A stretch of 64,000 nt of DNA from Chryseobacterium sp. (GCF_029240215.1 NZ_JARBTK010000003.1:434001-498000); one strand, 5' to 3'. Numbered from the stretch's first letter, positions 1 through 8,748 are shown. Translations and numbers: made by a program. Notes: generated by a model from the sequence alone, not told the origin.

Positions 1-267
1 TTATATATTCTTGACGAGCCAACAACCGGACTTCATTTTGAAGATGTGAAAATTTTGATGGATGCGATCAATAAGTTGGTAGAATTAGGAAATTCATTCA
101 TCATCATCGAACATAATATGGATGTCATCAAGTTGGCAGATCACATTATTGACGTTGGCCCTGAAGGAGGGAAGTATGGTGGTGAGATTATTGCCAAAGG
201 AACTCCTGAGGAAATTATTAAATCGAAGAAGAGTTTGACAGGGAAGTATTTGAAGAAGGAGATGTAA
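1..267 (+). CDS. uvrA: UvrABC excinuclease subunit A, C-terminal fragment
   Basis: This is the last 88 residues of UvrA, the damage-recognition ATPase of nucleotide excision repair; the rest lies left of the window. The fragment opens inside the Walker B region of the second ABC ATPase domain (LDEPTTGLH), followed by the switch histidine in [11 protein letters not shown] and the [11 protein letters not shown] segment typical of UvrA C-termini. Frame 1 is open from base 1 to TAA at 265-267. A strong hairpin terminator follows at 391-424, so the transcript ends before the next gene. The family assignment is very secure; the fragment says nothing about the zinc modules or the first ATPase domain. 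Confidence 0.95.
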   Translation, partial: LYILDEPTTGLHFEDVKILMDAINKLVELGNSFIIIEHNMDVIKLADHIIDVGPEGGKYGGEIIAKGTPEEIIKSKKSLTGKYLKKEM

Positions 268-312
268 TAAATTTAAATCTAAAAATTTAAACACATATTT
301 TTAACCATCATC

Positions 313-381
313 TTTGTCATTCCGTAGGAATCTAAACTGTTACTTTAAAATTCACTGTCGAGATTCCTACGGAATGGCAAA
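313..381. repeat. Palindromic dispersed repeat, copy A
   Basis: Two 21-nt arms (313-333 and 361-381) are inverted repeats matching at 20 of 21 positions, separated by 27 nt. The core of each arm (ATTCCGTAGGAAT) is itself a short palindrome. A second copy with near-identical arms and a different loop lies at 27270-27339. It sits between the uvrA stop and its terminator. Confidence 0.85.
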
Positions 382-390
382 CACAATATA

Positions 391-424
391 AAAAGGCTAA
401 ACTGATGATGTTTAGCCTTTTTTA
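391..424 (+). terminator. Rho-independent terminator of uvrA
   Basis: A 12-bp perfect stem (AAAAGGCTAAAC with its complement) encloses a 7-nt loop and runs into a T tract at 418-423. Confidence 0.85.
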
Positions 425-555
425 TGCACATAATCCAAACTCCAATGTTAACAATTCAATTATTTTTTAAATTTAATTAATTGAATATCAAGGTTTTAAA
501 TTTTAATGTTAACCCAATATTAACTGAATGTGAAATTAATATGAATATTTTTTTA

Positions 556-563
556 TATCTTTG
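556..563 (+). promoter_or_regulatory. Candidate -7 box for the secreted protein at 700
   Basis: TATCTTTG matches the Bacteroidetes -7 consensus TAnnTTTG exactly, about 137 nt upstream of the start codon. No TTG is found at the usual -33 spacing, so support is partial. Confidence 0.4.
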
Positions 564-699
564 AATTAGAAATCAAAACAAGTTTAATATATAATTTAAA
601 ATCAAAGACTTATGAAATCACTATTTACACTTTTTATGTAAAAAACTAAAACAGGTGGTGATAACATATGACAATTAAAAACAATAAAAAAATCTACAT

Positions 700-1104
700 A
701 TGAAAAATAAAATCCAAATATTTGTTGCTTCTCTTTTCGTGTTAGGATTAACAGCAATCGCAGGAAATGTAAAAGCTCAAACGACTTCTAGCAATACCAT
801 TCAGGAAGTTCAGTTAAATAAAAATGACGCCTTCAATGAAATCAGAAATTTATTAATTGCAAATTTTGACTTTACAAACTCTGATTATAAGCAGGGCGTT
901 GTAAATTCTGAAGTGAAATTTGATATTGCAGAAAACGGAAAAATCGTTAATGTACGTTCAAAAGGAGACTGTAAAAATGTAAGCAAAGAAATTGAAAATG
1001 TTTTAAGTCACCTTCAGTACAAGATTGATGCAAACAAACTTAATGAAAATATGATCGCATCATCTTTCGTAATGCCGGTAAGAGTTGACATTAACAACAG
1101 ATAA
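700..1104 (+). CDS. Small secreted protein, function unknown
   Basis: A 134-residue protein with a clear N-terminal signal peptide (hydrophobic residues 8-22, cleavage likely after KAQ near residue 27), so probably periplasmic. The mature part has a pattern VKFDIAENGKIVNV followed by a helix and a closing MPVRV strand. This recalls the C-terminal fold of TonB, but the match is by eye only. One cysteine lies in the middle (GDCKN). It is transcribed alone: a terminator lies upstream at 391-424 and another follows at 1144-1173. I do not recognise a named family. Confidence 0.75.
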   Translation: MKNKIQIFVASLFVLGLTAIAGNVKAQTTSSNTIQEVQLNKNDAFNEIRNLLIANFDFTNSDYKQGVVNSEVKFDIAENGKIVNVRSKGDCKNVSKEIENVLSHLQYKIDANKLNENMIASSFVMPVRVDINNR

Positions 1105-1143
1105 TCAGAATTAATTGTTAATAAACTATATAATAATTTCCTT

Positions 1144-1173
1144 AAACTGCTTGAAAAAGCAGTTTTTTTATTT
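1144..1173 (+). terminator. Terminator after the secreted protein
   Basis: AAACTGCTT pairs with AAGCAGTTT around a short loop and is followed by seven T residues. It ends just before the earliest possible GTG (1176) of the next frame, which argues against that GTG as the real start. Confidence 0.8.
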
Positions 1174-1185
1174 CCGTGAATTGTA

Positions 1186-1193
1186 TACATTTG
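1186..1193 (+). promoter_or_regulatory. Candidate -7 box for the DUF421 gene
   Basis: TACATTTG matches TAnnTTTG exactly. Transcription from it would begin near 1200, about a dozen bases before GTG 1212. No good TTG element is present at the expected spacing. Confidence 0.4.
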
Positions 1194-1211
1194 ATCTCAA
1201 ATTTTCATAGT

Positions 1212-1724
1212 GTGAATTCTATTCTCGATGTTGTTGTCCGTTCTCTTTGCGTTTATCTTTTTATGGTAATTGCGATTCGTCTGTTTGGGAAAAATCAGCT
1301 TTCACAGCTCAATGCGGGTGATGTTGTTTTGCTGTTATTAATTTCAAATGCAGTGCAGAATGCAATGGTCGGCGAAAATACATCGCTTGAAGGCGGAATT
1401 GTTGCTGCTTTGGTTTTGTTTGCTGCTAATTTTACATTAAAAAGACTGATGTTTTCCAACCGCTCATTTGCCAGTTTCATGGAGGCAGATCCTGTAATTT
1501 TGGTGAAGGACGGAACTGTAGATCATGTCGCTTTGCGAAAAGTAAAAATTACCTTTGACGAAATCAACGAAGCAGTCCGAGAACACGGAATTGAAACTAT
1601 TGAGAATGTAAAACTCGCAATTCTGGAAGTTGACGGAAATATAAGTGTGATTTCGGAGGACGAGAAAGACAAGCAGACGCATTATTCGAGAATTAAGAGA
1701 AAAAATAAAAGAAAATATCATTAA
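1212..1724 (+). CDS. DUF421 (YetF-like) membrane protein
   Basis: About 170 residues: two or three N-terminal membrane helices, then a small soluble alpha/beta domain. Family marks are the conserved IRLFGKNQLSQLNAGDVVLLLL stretch with ISNAVQNAMVG, and the DPVILVKDG start of the cytoplasmic domain. DUF421 proteins have no settled biochemical role. The frame is open from a GTG at 1176, but I choose GTG 1212 because the earlier codon touches the previous terminator, a -7 box lies at 1186-1193, and family members usually begin with this short ILDVVVRSL lead-in. The GNAT gene follows after 3 nt, so the two are probably cotranscribed. Confidence 0.85.
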   Translation: MNSILDVVVRSLCVYLFMVIAIRLFGKNQLSQLNAGDVVLLLLISNAVQNAMVGENTSLEGGIVAALVLFAANFTLKRLMFSNRSFASFMEADPVILVKDGTVDHVALRKVKITFDEINEAVREHGIETIENVKLAILEVDGNISVISEDEKDKQTHYSRIKRKNKRKYH

Positions 1725-1727
1725 AAA

Positions 1728-2222
1728 ATGAACTACGAAATAAGAGAAATGCTTCCTAAAGACGAAATTCGTGTAATGGAAATTTTTCAACAAGGTATAG
1801 ACAGCGGAATTGCGACTTTTGATACCGAACTTCCCAACGTTGAGGTTTGGAATACCAGTTTCATCAACGACTGTCGTTGGGTTTTGGAAATTGAAACGAG
1901 CGAAGTGATTGGTTGGTGTGCTTTAAAGCCCGTAAGCAAAAGAGAATGTTTTAAAGGTGTGGCTGAAGTAAGTATTTATTTTGACCAAAATTTTGTAGGA
2001 AAAGGTTTGGGTACACTTTTGTTGAAAAAACTCATTATCGACAGCGAAAACCATGGATTCTGGACTTTACAATCCAATATTTTTCCGGAGAATGAAGCCT
2101 CAATTAAATTTCATTTAAAAAATGGTTTCAGGAATGTAGGGGTTCGTGAAAAAGTGGGTCAACTTCATGGTGATTGGAAAGATCTTGTGATGTTGGAAAG
2201 AAGAAGCCCTAATATATTGTAG
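1728..2222 (+). CDS. GNAT family N-acetyltransferase, phosphinothricin acetyltransferase-like
   Basis: 164 residues resembling the PAT/YncA branch of GNAT acetyltransferases, which acetylate small amines with acetyl-CoA. Diagnostic features: an N-terminal IREMLPKDE strand-helix; the acetyl-CoA loop GKGLGTLLLKKLI (consensus R/Q-x-x-G-x-G/A) around residue 95; and the C-terminal NIFPENEASIKFHLKNGFR motif typical of PAT-type enzymes. The true substrate (phosphinothricin, methionine sulfone or another amine) cannot be read from sequence. It starts 3 nt after the DUF421 stop codon. Confidence 0.9.
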   Translation: MNYEIREMLPKDEIRVMEIFQQGIDSGIATFDTELPNVEVWNTSFINDCRWVLEIETSEVIGWCALKPVSKRECFKGVAEVSIYFDQNFVGKGLGTLLLKKLIIDSENHGFWTLQSNIFPENEASIKFHLKNGFRNVGVREKVGQLHGDWKDLVMLERRSPNIL

Positions 2223-2263
2223 GATTTAAATTAAATATTTTTTAAAATTACAGTAATAATCTT

Positions 2264-2280
2264 TTGGCATTTTGATTGTA
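2264..2280 (+). promoter_or_regulatory. Sigma-54-like promoter of the small lipoprotein gene
   Basis: TTGGCAT, N5, TTGTA resembles the -24/-12 consensus TTGGCAC, N5, TTGCA with correct spacing. It lies 49 nt upstream of ATG 2313. The same variant, with identical deviations, lies before the next gene at 2525-2541, and no TAnnTTTG box is nearby. This is inference from pattern. Confidence 0.5.
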
Positions 2281-2312
2281 TCATTAATATCGTCAATTAA
2301 ATTTCAAAGATT

Positions 2313-2465
2313 ATGAAACCTATCAAAAATATAGTCGTAATAATAGTTATTGCAGGATTTTTTTCATCATGTGTTCCACATCCCAGCCGAAGACCAATGC
2401 CACCTGGTCACGATAAAAAAGTAGAAGAGCTAAAAGAACGTCATCCCAGTAACAGAAATAGATAA
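2313..2465 (+). CDS. Small lipoprotein of 50 residues
   Basis: This short gene encodes MKPIKNIVVIIVIAGFFSSC followed by 30 hydrophilic residues rich in His, Pro, Arg and Lys. The N-terminus is a textbook lipoprotein signal: basic start, hydrophobic core, lipobox FSSC with Cys20 as the lipidated residue. The mature peptide is only about 31 residues. Such tiny proline/histidine-rich lipoproteins are common in chryseobacteria; some carry misleading automatic names. No function can be assigned. It shares a promoter type and spacing with the basic secreted protein downstream. Confidence 0.7.
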   Translation: MKPIKNIVVIIVIAGFFSSCVPHPSRRPMPPGHDKKVEELKERHPSNRNR

Positions 2466-2524
2466 AGGTTTATACATATTATTTTAGGGAATATTCCGTG
2501 ATTCAATTTTAATCTTCTCAATTT

Positions 2525-2541
2525 TTGGCATCAGTATTGTA
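2525..2541 (+). promoter_or_regulatory. Sigma-54-like promoter of the His/Tyr/Arg-rich protein gene
   Basis: TTGGCAT, N5, TTGTA as at 2264, here 52 nt before ATG 2577. An 8-bp inverted repeat (CTTCTCAA at 2514-2521, TTGAGAAG at 2546-2553) brackets the element. Confidence 0.5.
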
Positions 2542-2576
2542 ATTTTTGAGAAGCTAACTTTAAATTTATTATCATT

Positions 2577-2861
2577 ATGAAATTTTTATCTAAAGTAATT
2601 GGAGTGTTCTTAGTTATTTTTGCTGTAGCATTTTATCAGGCAGAACCGATCCAAAAACGTCACCATCCTCACTCATACAAAAATCATCATAGAGGACATC
2701 ATAAAGTAAAGTATAAAAGAGTTGCGTACCACAAGGCTCCTAGGCATTATTACAAAAAGCATCATTATAGACCTGTAAGACCTCGCAGATATTATGTTCA
2801 AAAGAGGTATAGACAACCTCGAGTTTATCATAGCAGACCGGTTGTTGTAGTAAATTTATAA
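2577..2861 (+). CDS. Basic His/Tyr/Arg-rich secreted protein
   Basis: 94 residues with an N-terminal hydrophobic export signal (residues 4-20) and a mature part made almost entirely of His, Lys, Arg, Tyr, Pro and Val, with many HH, RP and YY pairs (for example KHHYRPVRPRRYYV). The composition suggests an extracytoplasmic protein that binds metal, polyanions or the cell surface, but no domain is recognisable. The 16-bp perfect stem terminator that follows makes it the end of a transcription unit. Low sequence complexity makes homology searches unreliable. Confidence 0.65.
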   Translation: MKFLSKVIGVFLVIFAVAFYQAEPIQKRHHPHSYKNHHRGHHKVKYKRVAYHKAPRHYYKKHHYRPVRPRRYYVQKRYRQPRVYHSRPVVVVNL

Positions 2862-2903
2862 ATAATTAGGCTGTCTTATTTTTGAGACAGCCTAATTATT
2901 TTA
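2861..2903 (+). terminator. Strong terminator after the basic protein
   Basis: A perfect 16-bp stem (AATAATTAGGCTGTCT and complement, 2861-2876 and 2885-2900) with an 8-nt loop. The first stem base is the last base of the stop codon. Confidence 0.85.
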
Positions 2904-2934
2904 TTAGTTTAAAAGTATTTTTACTAGAGTACAC

Positions 2935-3249
2935 CTAAATTTTCTTTTTCTTAGGATTTAAAGAAGTAGTGAAGATCATTACATCCTGTCCAAATTTATT
3001 TTCGATTCTTTCAGAGATATTTAATAATTCACTTTCGATAAACTCAGTCCTTTTTTCATCATCATCAAAAATCAGAAGAAGATTATAGTTTTTACCGTCA
3101 TCAATGTAGTCACTGTGCACTTCAGACAAGATATATTTTTCCACATCCATTAGATTTTCAGTCATCAGAACCAACGTGTCGTCAACGTAATTTTCCCATT
3201 CTCCGATATTGTTTTTTGTACAATGGAAAGTAATGCTCAATACGCTCAT
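2935..3249 (-). CDS. DUF4286 family protein
   Basis: 104 residues matching the small, cytoplasmic Bacteroidetes family DUF4286, whose members start MSVLSITFHC and carry an acidic middle and a ferredoxin-like alternation of strands and helices. It has no signal peptide or membrane segment and ends in a lysine run (NPKKKKI). Function is unknown. It is divergent from gyrA, sharing a 147-bp upstream region that contains no exact TAnnTTTG box on either strand. Confidence 0.8.
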   Translation of the reverse strand: MSVLSITFHCTKNNIGEWENYVDDTLVLMTENLMDVEKYILSEVHSDYIDDGKNYNLLLIFDDDEKRTEFIESELLNISERIENKFGQDVMIFTTSLNPKKKKI

Positions 3250-3396
3250 TTTTTAAGAATTTTTAAGATTATTGAATAAATAGTTCGGCAAAAATCGGTA
3301 AAATTTTCGTAAATTAGCCCGTTATTAAATATTCAAAATAAATAGTTTTCAGGTTGTTTTTTAAACATCTGATTATCATTACAATAAAAGTTATAT

Positions 3397-5991
3397 ATGC
3401 AAAAAGAAGGAGAAAGATTGATTCCTATCAACATCGTTGATGAAATGAAGTCATCTTATATTGATTATTCAATGTCCGTTATTGTTTCAAGAGCTTTACC
3501 GGATGTAAGAGATGGCTTGAAACCTGTTCATAGAAGAGTACTTTACGGTATGTATGGATTAGGGGTTTTTTCAAACAGAAAATACTTAAAATCTGCAAGA
3601 ATCGTAGGGGATGTTTTAGGTAAATATCACCCACACGGAGATTCTTCTGTATACGATGCAATGGTAAGAATGGCTCAGCCGTGGAGTTTACGTTATCCAC
3701 AGGTTGACGGGCAGGGTAACTTTGGTTCAATGGATGGTGATCCGCCTGCAGCAATGCGTTATACCGAAGCGAGATTAAAGAAAATTTCAGACGATATATT
3801 ATCAGATCTTGATAAAGAAACGGTAGACTTTCAGAATAACTTTGATGACAGTTTAACGGAACCAAGCGTGATGCCTACAAAAATTCCAAATCTTTTGGTA
3901 AACGGTACTTCAGGTATTGCAGTAGGTATGGCAACCAATATGGCTCCGCACAATTTATCTGAAGCCGTTGACGCAATCACTGCATACATCGATAACAGAG
4001 AAATTACAATTGATGAATTGATGCAGCACATCGTTGCTCCCGATTTTCCAACAGGTGGAATCATCTATGGATATGACGGTGTAAGAGATGCTTTCCATAC
4101 AGGAAGAGGAAGGGTAGTTTTGAGAGCAAAAGTAAGTTTTGAGGAAGTTCATAACAGAAATGCTATTATTGTAACTGAGATACCTTATCAGGTGAACAAG
4201 GCTGAAATGATTGCCAGAACAGCTGAGTTGGTGAAAGACGAAAAAATTCCAGGTATCTTCGAAATCAGAGATGAATCTGACAGAAACGGGATGCGTATTG
4301 TTTATGAATTGAAAAACGATGCGATTCCTAATGTTGTTTTAAACTTATTATATAAATATACTTCGCTTCAGACTTCTTTCAGTGTCAACAATATTGCGTT
4401 GGTACACGGAAGACCGGAGCAGCTGAATTTAAAAGACATTATCCATCATTTTGTTGAGCACAGACACGTTATCATCGTAAGAAGAACGGAATATGAGCTT
4501 AAAAAAGCGAGAGAAAGAGCGCACATTCTTGAAGGTTTCATGAAGGTGATCGGTACTCAGGATTCTTTAGATAAAGCTATTTCTATTATTCGTCACAGTG
4601 CTACTCCACAAGCGGCAAAAGAAGGAATTATTCAGGAATTTGATTTGTCTGAACTTCAGGCTCAGGCGATTCTGGATCTTCGTTTGGCTCGTTTGACAGG
4701 AATGGAACTTGACAAGATCCGTGATGAGTATGAAGCGATTATGAAAGAAATTAATAATTTGGAAGATATTTTGGCAAACGAACCAAGAAGATTCCAGATC
4801 ATTAAAGATGAATTAATTGAAATTAAAGAAAAATACGGCGACGAAAGAAGAACGGAAATCGATTATTCAGGAGGTGAAATGTCGATTGAAGATATTATTC
4901 CGAACGAAGCGGTAGTTCTAACTATTTCTCATGCAGGATATGTGAAGAGAACATTGCTTTCAGAATACAAAATTCAGAGTAGAGGTGGTGTAGGTAATAA
5001 AGCAGCTACGACAAGAGATTCCGATTTCTTAGAATACATCGTATCTGCGACCAATCACCAGTATATGTTGTTCTTTACAGAAAAAGGTAAATGTTACTGG
5101 TTAAGAGTATTTGAAATTCCTGAAGGTTCTAAAACTGCAAAAGGAAGAGCTGTACAAAACTTAATCAACATTGAGCCGGATGATAAGATCAAAGCTTACA
5201 TCAGAACCAATAACTTAAAGGATGCTGAATACGTCAATCAGATGAGCGTGGTAATGGTAACCAAAAACGGTACCATTAAGAAAACGTCTCTTGAAGCGTA
5301 TTCCAGACCGAGGGTGAATGGTGTCAATGCAATTGAAATCAGAGATAATGACATGTTGCTTGGTGCATATCTTACAAACGGAACTTCTGAGATCATGATT
5401 GCTACAAAGAATGGTAAATGTATCCGTTTTCCTGAAGCAAAAGTAAGAGAAGTAGGCAGAGGTTCTATCGGAGTTCGAGGGATCAGCATGGAAGATAATG
5501 ATGAGGTAATTGGTATGATTGTTGTGAACGATTTGGAAAATGATACAGTTCTTGTGGTATCTGAAAAAGGATATGGTAAGAGAACTGCTGTTGAAGACTA
5601 CAGAATTACCAACAGAGGTGGTAAAGGAGTTATTACCTTAAATATCACTGAAAAAACAGGTAATCTTATTGCTATTCAAAATGTTACTGATGAAGATGGA
5701 TTAATGATTATCAATAAATCTGGAGTTGCCATCAGAATGAATATGAATGAGATGCGTGTAATGGGTAGAAATACTCAGGGTGTGAAAATGATCAATCTTA
5801 AAAAGAATGACGAAATTGCAGCCATCGCAAAAGTTGAAATGGATAAAGACGTTGTGGAAGAAGAGGAACTTTTAGAAGGTACAGAAGCAACAGCAATTCC
5901 TACAGACGAAAATGATGCTCCGGAAATAGAAAACAATACTGAAAATGAAGATTCAGCAGACGAAACTGAAAATTCAGACTCTCAAGAATAA
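3397..5991 (+). CDS. gyrA: DNA gyrase subunit A
   Basis: 864 residues, a full-length type IIA topoisomerase subunit that breaks and rejoins DNA together with GyrB to introduce negative supercoils. The catalytic tyrosine is Tyr122 in AAMRYTEAR. The quinolone-resistance-determining region reads [10 protein letters not shown] with Ser83 and Asp87 in E. coli numbering, so the usual fluoroquinolone-resistance substitutions are absent at both positions. The GyrA box of the C-terminal beta-pinwheel appears as QSRGGVG (residues 527-533), supporting gyrase rather than ParC. The protein ends in a long acidic tail rich in Glu, Asp and Asn from about residue 815. A TPR protein follows 24 nt downstream and is probably cotranscribed. 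Confidence 0.97.
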   Translation: MQKEGERLIPINIVDEMKSSYIDYSMSVIVSRALPDVRDGLKPVHRRVLYGMYGLGVFSNRKYLKSARIVGDVLGKYHPHGDSSVYDAMVRMAQPWSLRYPQVDGQGNFGSMDGDPPAAMRYTEARLKKISDDILSDLDKETVDFQNNFDDSLTEPSVMPTKIPNLLVNGTSGIAVGMATNMAPHNLSEAVDAITAYIDNREITIDELMQHIVAPDFPTGGIIYGYDGVRDAFHTGRGRVVLRAKVSFEEVHNRNAIIVTEIPYQVNKAEMIARTAELVKDEKIPGIFEIRDESDRNGMRIVYELKNDAIPNVVLNLLYKYTSLQTSFSVNNIALVHGRPEQLNLKDIIHHFVEHRHVIIVRRTEYELKKARERAHILEGFMKVIGTQDSLDKAISIIRHSATPQAAKEGIIQEFDLSELQAQAILDLRLARLTGMELDKIRDEYEAIMKEINNLEDILANEPRRFQIIKDELIEIKEKYGDERRTEIDYSGGEMSIEDIIPNEAVVLTISHAGYVKRTLLSEYKIQSRGGVGNKAATTRDSDFLEYIVSATNHQYMLFFTEKGKCYWLRVFEIPEGSKTAKGRAVQNLINIEPDDKIKAYIRTNNLKDAEYVNQMSVVMVTKNGTIKKTSLEAYSRPRVNGVNAIEIRDNDMLLGAYLTNGTSEIMIATKNGKCIRFPEAKVREVGRGSIGVRGISMEDNDEVIGMIVVNDLENDTVLVVSEKGYGKRTAVEDYRITNRGGKGVITLNITEKTGNLIAIQNVTDEDGLMIINKSGVAIRMNMNEMRVMGRNTQGVKMINLKKNDEIAAIAKVEMDKDVVEEEELLEGTEATAIPTDENDAPEIENNTENEDSADETENSDSQE

Positions 5992-6015
5992 TTAATATAA
6001 AAAAAAATTGTTATT

Positions 6016-7071
6016 ATGAAAAAGCTAATTTTAGGTATAGCTATCGTTTCATCAGCATTTGTTTTCGGACAGAAGCAAGATGCAAAAGATGTAAATGCGC
6101 AATTACAGGCTTCTAATAAAGCAGCAATGGATGCTTATCAGGCAAAAAATTATACCGTAGCTGCACCAAAGTTTTTAGAGGTTTATAATTTGATGAAAGC
6201 AAATGGTCAGGACGATAAAATCTATATGTATTATGCAGGATTAAGCTATGCTCTTGCAAATAATATTGATGAATCCATAAAAATTTATACTGATTTAATT
6301 AATTCGGGTTATACAGGAGTACAAACACAGTATACAGCAAAAGCCATAAAGACAGGCGAAGTAACTACACTTGATAAAAATACTTGGGATTTGCTAAAAA
6401 AATCATCTTCAAAAGATTATACAGATTTCAAAACTGAGCAGACAAAAAGTGTTGAACCGGATTTGTACGAAACTTTGTCAACATTACTTTTAAATGCTAA
6501 AAAGAATGACGAAGCTTTAGCAATTATTGAGAAAGGTTTGGCAAAATATCCTAACAATGCAAAATTGAAAGAGTATCAAGGTTCAGCTTTGTATGCAACT
6601 GGGAATACCGATAAATTTATGGCAAATCTGAAAGAGCAGTTAGCCAAGAATCCTAATGATGGAACCAATTGGTACAATTTAGGAGTTTTGCAATCGAAAA
6701 ATCCCGCCACCGCAAACGATGCGATTGCTTCATTTCAAAAAGCAATTCAACTCGCTTCTAATGATCCTAAATTATCTAACAATGCTAATCAAAATTTAGT
6801 ATATACACTCATTGGTGATGATGCTAAAGCGGTTGAAAGTATCAATGCTTTAAGAAAATCTAATCCGGATGAAGCTACAAAGTTAATTGAAGAAAGAAGA
6901 GATAGATTTAATAAAGCTTTGCCTTACGCAGAGAAATGGTATCAGACAAATTCTGAAAATATTGATGCTGTATCAACTTTGAGAGAGATCTATAGCATAA
7001 CAAAAAATCAGGCAAAAGCAAACGAAATGAAAGCTAAACAAGCTGAACTTGAGGCTAAACAGCCAAAATAA
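6016..7071 (+). CDS. Secreted tetratricopeptide-repeat protein
   Basis: 351 residues with a signal peptide (cleavage near FVFGQ, residue 19), then several TPR-type helix pairs, for example around AYQAKNYTVAAPKFLEVYNL, KKNDEALAIIEKGLAKYPNN and GTNWYNLGVLQSKNPATANDAI. TPR proteins in the periplasm usually scaffold protein complexes; the partner is unknown. The C-terminus is a Lys/Glu/Ala-rich helix. Only 24 nt separate it from gyrA and a terminator follows, so it is likely the last gene of a gyrA transcript. Confidence 0.85.
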   Translation: MKKLILGIAIVSSAFVFGQKQDAKDVNAQLQASNKAAMDAYQAKNYTVAAPKFLEVYNLMKANGQDDKIYMYYAGLSYALANNIDESIKIYTDLINSGYTGVQTQYTAKAIKTGEVTTLDKNTWDLLKKSSSKDYTDFKTEQTKSVEPDLYETLSTLLLNAKKNDEALAIIEKGLAKYPNNAKLKEYQGSALYATGNTDKFMANLKEQLAKNPNDGTNWYNLGVLQSKNPATANDAIASFQKAIQLASNDPKLSNNANQNLVYTLIGDDAKAVESINALRKSNPDEATKLIEERRDRFNKALPYAEKWYQTNSENIDAVSTLREIYSITKNQAKANEMKAKQAELEAKQPK

Positions 7072-7096
7072 TTTCAAGCAATTGAATTTTAATATC

Positions 7097-7124
7097 AACC
7101 GAAACAATTTGTTTCGGTTTTTTT
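7097..7124 (+). terminator. Terminator of the gyrA/TPR unit
   Basis: AACCGAAAC (7097-7105) pairs with GTTTCGGTT (7111-7119) around a 5-nt loop, followed by a T tract. Confidence 0.85.
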
Positions 7125-7212
7125 ATGATTAATATCTTTTAAAGACTCAAAATTCAACAAGTTTACACACGATTATGATCAAAAATCACCTTAAAATTTC
7201 TCCGCAATTCCG

Positions 7213-7220
7213 TATCTTTG
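7213..7220 (+). promoter_or_regulatory. -7 box of menB
   Basis: TATCTTTG is an exact TAnnTTTG. It lies inside the longer open frame that begins at 7175, so that upstream ATG would not be transcribed from this promoter. The implied leader to ATG 7238 is about a dozen bases. Confidence 0.55.
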
Positions 7221-7237
7221 GGAAAAATTTTTACAAA

Positions 7238-8074
7238 ATGATCGAGTGGAAAACCGTCAAAGAATACGAAGATATTACCTATAAAAAATGTAATGGTATT
7301 GCAAGAATTGCCTTCAACAGACCTGAAGTTCGTAATGCTTTCAGACCAAAAACAACCTCAGAATTATATGATGCTTTTTATGATGCTTACGAAGATTCTT
7401 CGATAGGTGTTGTTTTGCTCTCGGGTGAAGGACCTAGTACGAAAGACGGAGGTTGGGCTTTCTGCAGCGGAGGTGATCAGAATGCAAGGGGTCAGCAAGG
7501 TTATGTAGGTGATGACGGAAGACATCGTTTAAATATTTTAGAAGTTCAGCGTTTAATCCGTTTTATGCCAAAAGCTGTAATTGCAGTTGTTCCCGGTTGG
7601 GCAGTTGGTGGCGGTCATTCTCTTCATGTAGTTTGTGACTTGACTTTAGCAAGTAAAGAGCACGCAATTTTCAAACAAACAGATGCCGATGTGACAAGTT
7701 TCGACGGTGGTTATGGTTCTGCTTACTTGGCAAAAATGGTCGGACAGAAAAAAGCCCGTGAAATTTTCTTTTTAGGTAGAAATTATTCAGCTCAGGAAGC
7801 TTTGGAAATGGGAATGGTAAATGCCGTAATTCCTCACGAAGAATTAGAAGATACCGCTTATGAATGGGCACAGGAAATTTTAGCTAAATCTCCTACCTCT
7901 ATTAGAATGCTGAAATTTGCAATGAATTTAACTGATGATGGAATGGTCGGTCAGCAGATTTTTGCAGGTGAAGCAACTCGTCTGGCTTACATGACGGAAG
8001 AAGCAAAAGAAGGCAGGAATGCATTCCTTGAAAAAAGAAAGCCTGATTTCGGAAAAGATCAATGGATTTCTTAA
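7238..8074 (+). CDS. menB: 1,4-dihydroxy-2-naphthoyl-CoA synthase
   Basis: MenB, a crotonase-fold enzyme that closes the second ring of menaquinone by Dieckmann condensation of o-succinylbenzoyl-CoA. From ATG 7238 it is 278 residues, the usual length. Family marks: WAFCSGGDQ forming the oxyanion pocket, PGWAVGGGHSLHVVCD, and TSFDGGYGSAYLA, where other crotonases differ. An in-frame ATG at 7175 would add 21 residues, but a -7 box at 7213-7220 lies between the two, so I take 7238. menA is 2.2 kb downstream behind two bPH2 genes; the other men genes are not in this window. Confidence 0.95.
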   Translation: MIEWKTVKEYEDITYKKCNGIARIAFNRPEVRNAFRPKTTSELYDAFYDAYEDSSIGVVLLSGEGPSTKDGGWAFCSGGDQNARGQQGYVGDDGRHRLNILEVQRLIRFMPKAVIAVVPGWAVGGGHSLHVVCDLTLASKEHAIFKQTDADVTSFDGGYGSAYLAKMVGQKKAREIFFLGRNYSAQEALEMGMVNAVIPHEELEDTAYEWAQEILAKSPTSIRMLKFAMNLTDDGMVGQQIFAGEATRLAYMTEEAKEGRNAFLEKRKPDFGKDQWIS

Positions 8075-8120
8075 ATATCACATGATTAATTTGTTTTTTC
8101 AAATTAATCAACAATTTAAA

Positions 8121-8191
8121 CTCTCACAGATTTATCGAATTCTGAAGATCATAAACAATAAAGTCTGCTTTATCTGTACAATCTGTGAGAG
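8121..8191. repeat. Inverted repeat between menB and the bPH2 genes
   Basis: A 12-bp perfect inverted repeat (CTCTCACAGATT at 8121-8132, AATCTGTGAGAG at 8180-8191) encloses 47 nt. The second arm ends 11 bases before ATG 8203, so the folded RNA could mask that start. No U tract follows, so it is not a classical terminator. Confidence 0.7.
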
Positions 8192-8202
8192 ATTCATATA
8201 AT

Positions 8203-8748
8203 ATGGAGCAAAACTTTCAAAACCCTCAGATTTTTGATCTGGATATTCCTGATTTCAGTGATGTAAAACTGACTTCAGTATCATCAAAATATCTCAAGAT
8301 TATTCTATTGAATCTTAGCTTATTTTCGGTTGTATTAATCGGAGCGGTTTCTTTGGCTTTTTATTTCTTTTACTTCAATCTCAGTTTGATTCAGGTTTTG
8401 GCGATTGGTATCGTAATTTTTCTGATGATCATTTTTCTCTTTCTGAATGCTGTTATTGGTTTTAAATTCAGAAAATATGCAGTTCGCCAAAAGGATTTGG
8501 TTTATCAGTATGGTTGGCTGAAACGAAGTTTAATTATTGTTCCGTTCAACAGAATTCAGCATATCAAAGTAGAACAGGGATGGTTTTCGAAAATACTAAA
8601 TTTAAAATCAATATCTGTCTTCACAGCCGGAATAAACGGTGGTGATATTACTGTCAATGGATTACCGGAAGATATTGCAGAGGGAATTAACAATTTGATT
8701 CGGAAAAGTATTTCGAAAGAAAAAACTGAAGATGGAAAAGAAGCATAA
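8203..8748 (+). CDS. bPH2 domain membrane protein, YdbS-like
   Basis: 181 residues from ATG 8203; a GTG six codons upstream is possible but overlaps the inverted repeat at 8180-8191. Two hydrophobic helices (roughly residues 27-55 and 60-84) precede a bacterial PH domain of the YdbS/YdbT type with the typical QYGWLKRSLIIVPFNRIQHIKVEQGW segment. In Bacillus, paired YdbS and YdbT are membrane proteins linked to resistance to an antimicrobial peptide; whether that holds here is unknown. It overlaps the next gene by 17 nt, consistent with translational coupling and a joint complex. Confidence 0.88.
   Translation: MEQNFQNPQIFDLDIPDFSDVKLTSVSSKYLKIILLNLSLFSVVLIGAVSLAFYFFYFNLSLIQVLAIGIVIFLMIIFLFLNAVIGFKFRKYAVRQKDLVYQYGWLKRSLIIVPFNRIQHIKVEQGWFSKILNLKSISVFTAGINGGDITVNGLPEDIAEGINNLIRKSISKEKTEDGKEA

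Larger units (their letters stand above)
268..699. other. 432-bp intergenic region
   Basis: No convincing gene here. It holds a palindromic repeat (313-381), the uvrA terminator (391-424) and an exact TAnnTTTG box at 556-563. Two very short reading frames follow that box: nine codons at 612-641 and eleven codons at 669-704, the latter overlapping the next start codon. Their translation is unsupported, and they may be leader peptides or chance. Confidence 0.6.

Noticed and set aside
3397..5991. Quinolone-resistance substitutions in GyrA
   Set aside because: Ser83 and Asp87 are both wild type; no substitution is visible at the standard positions.
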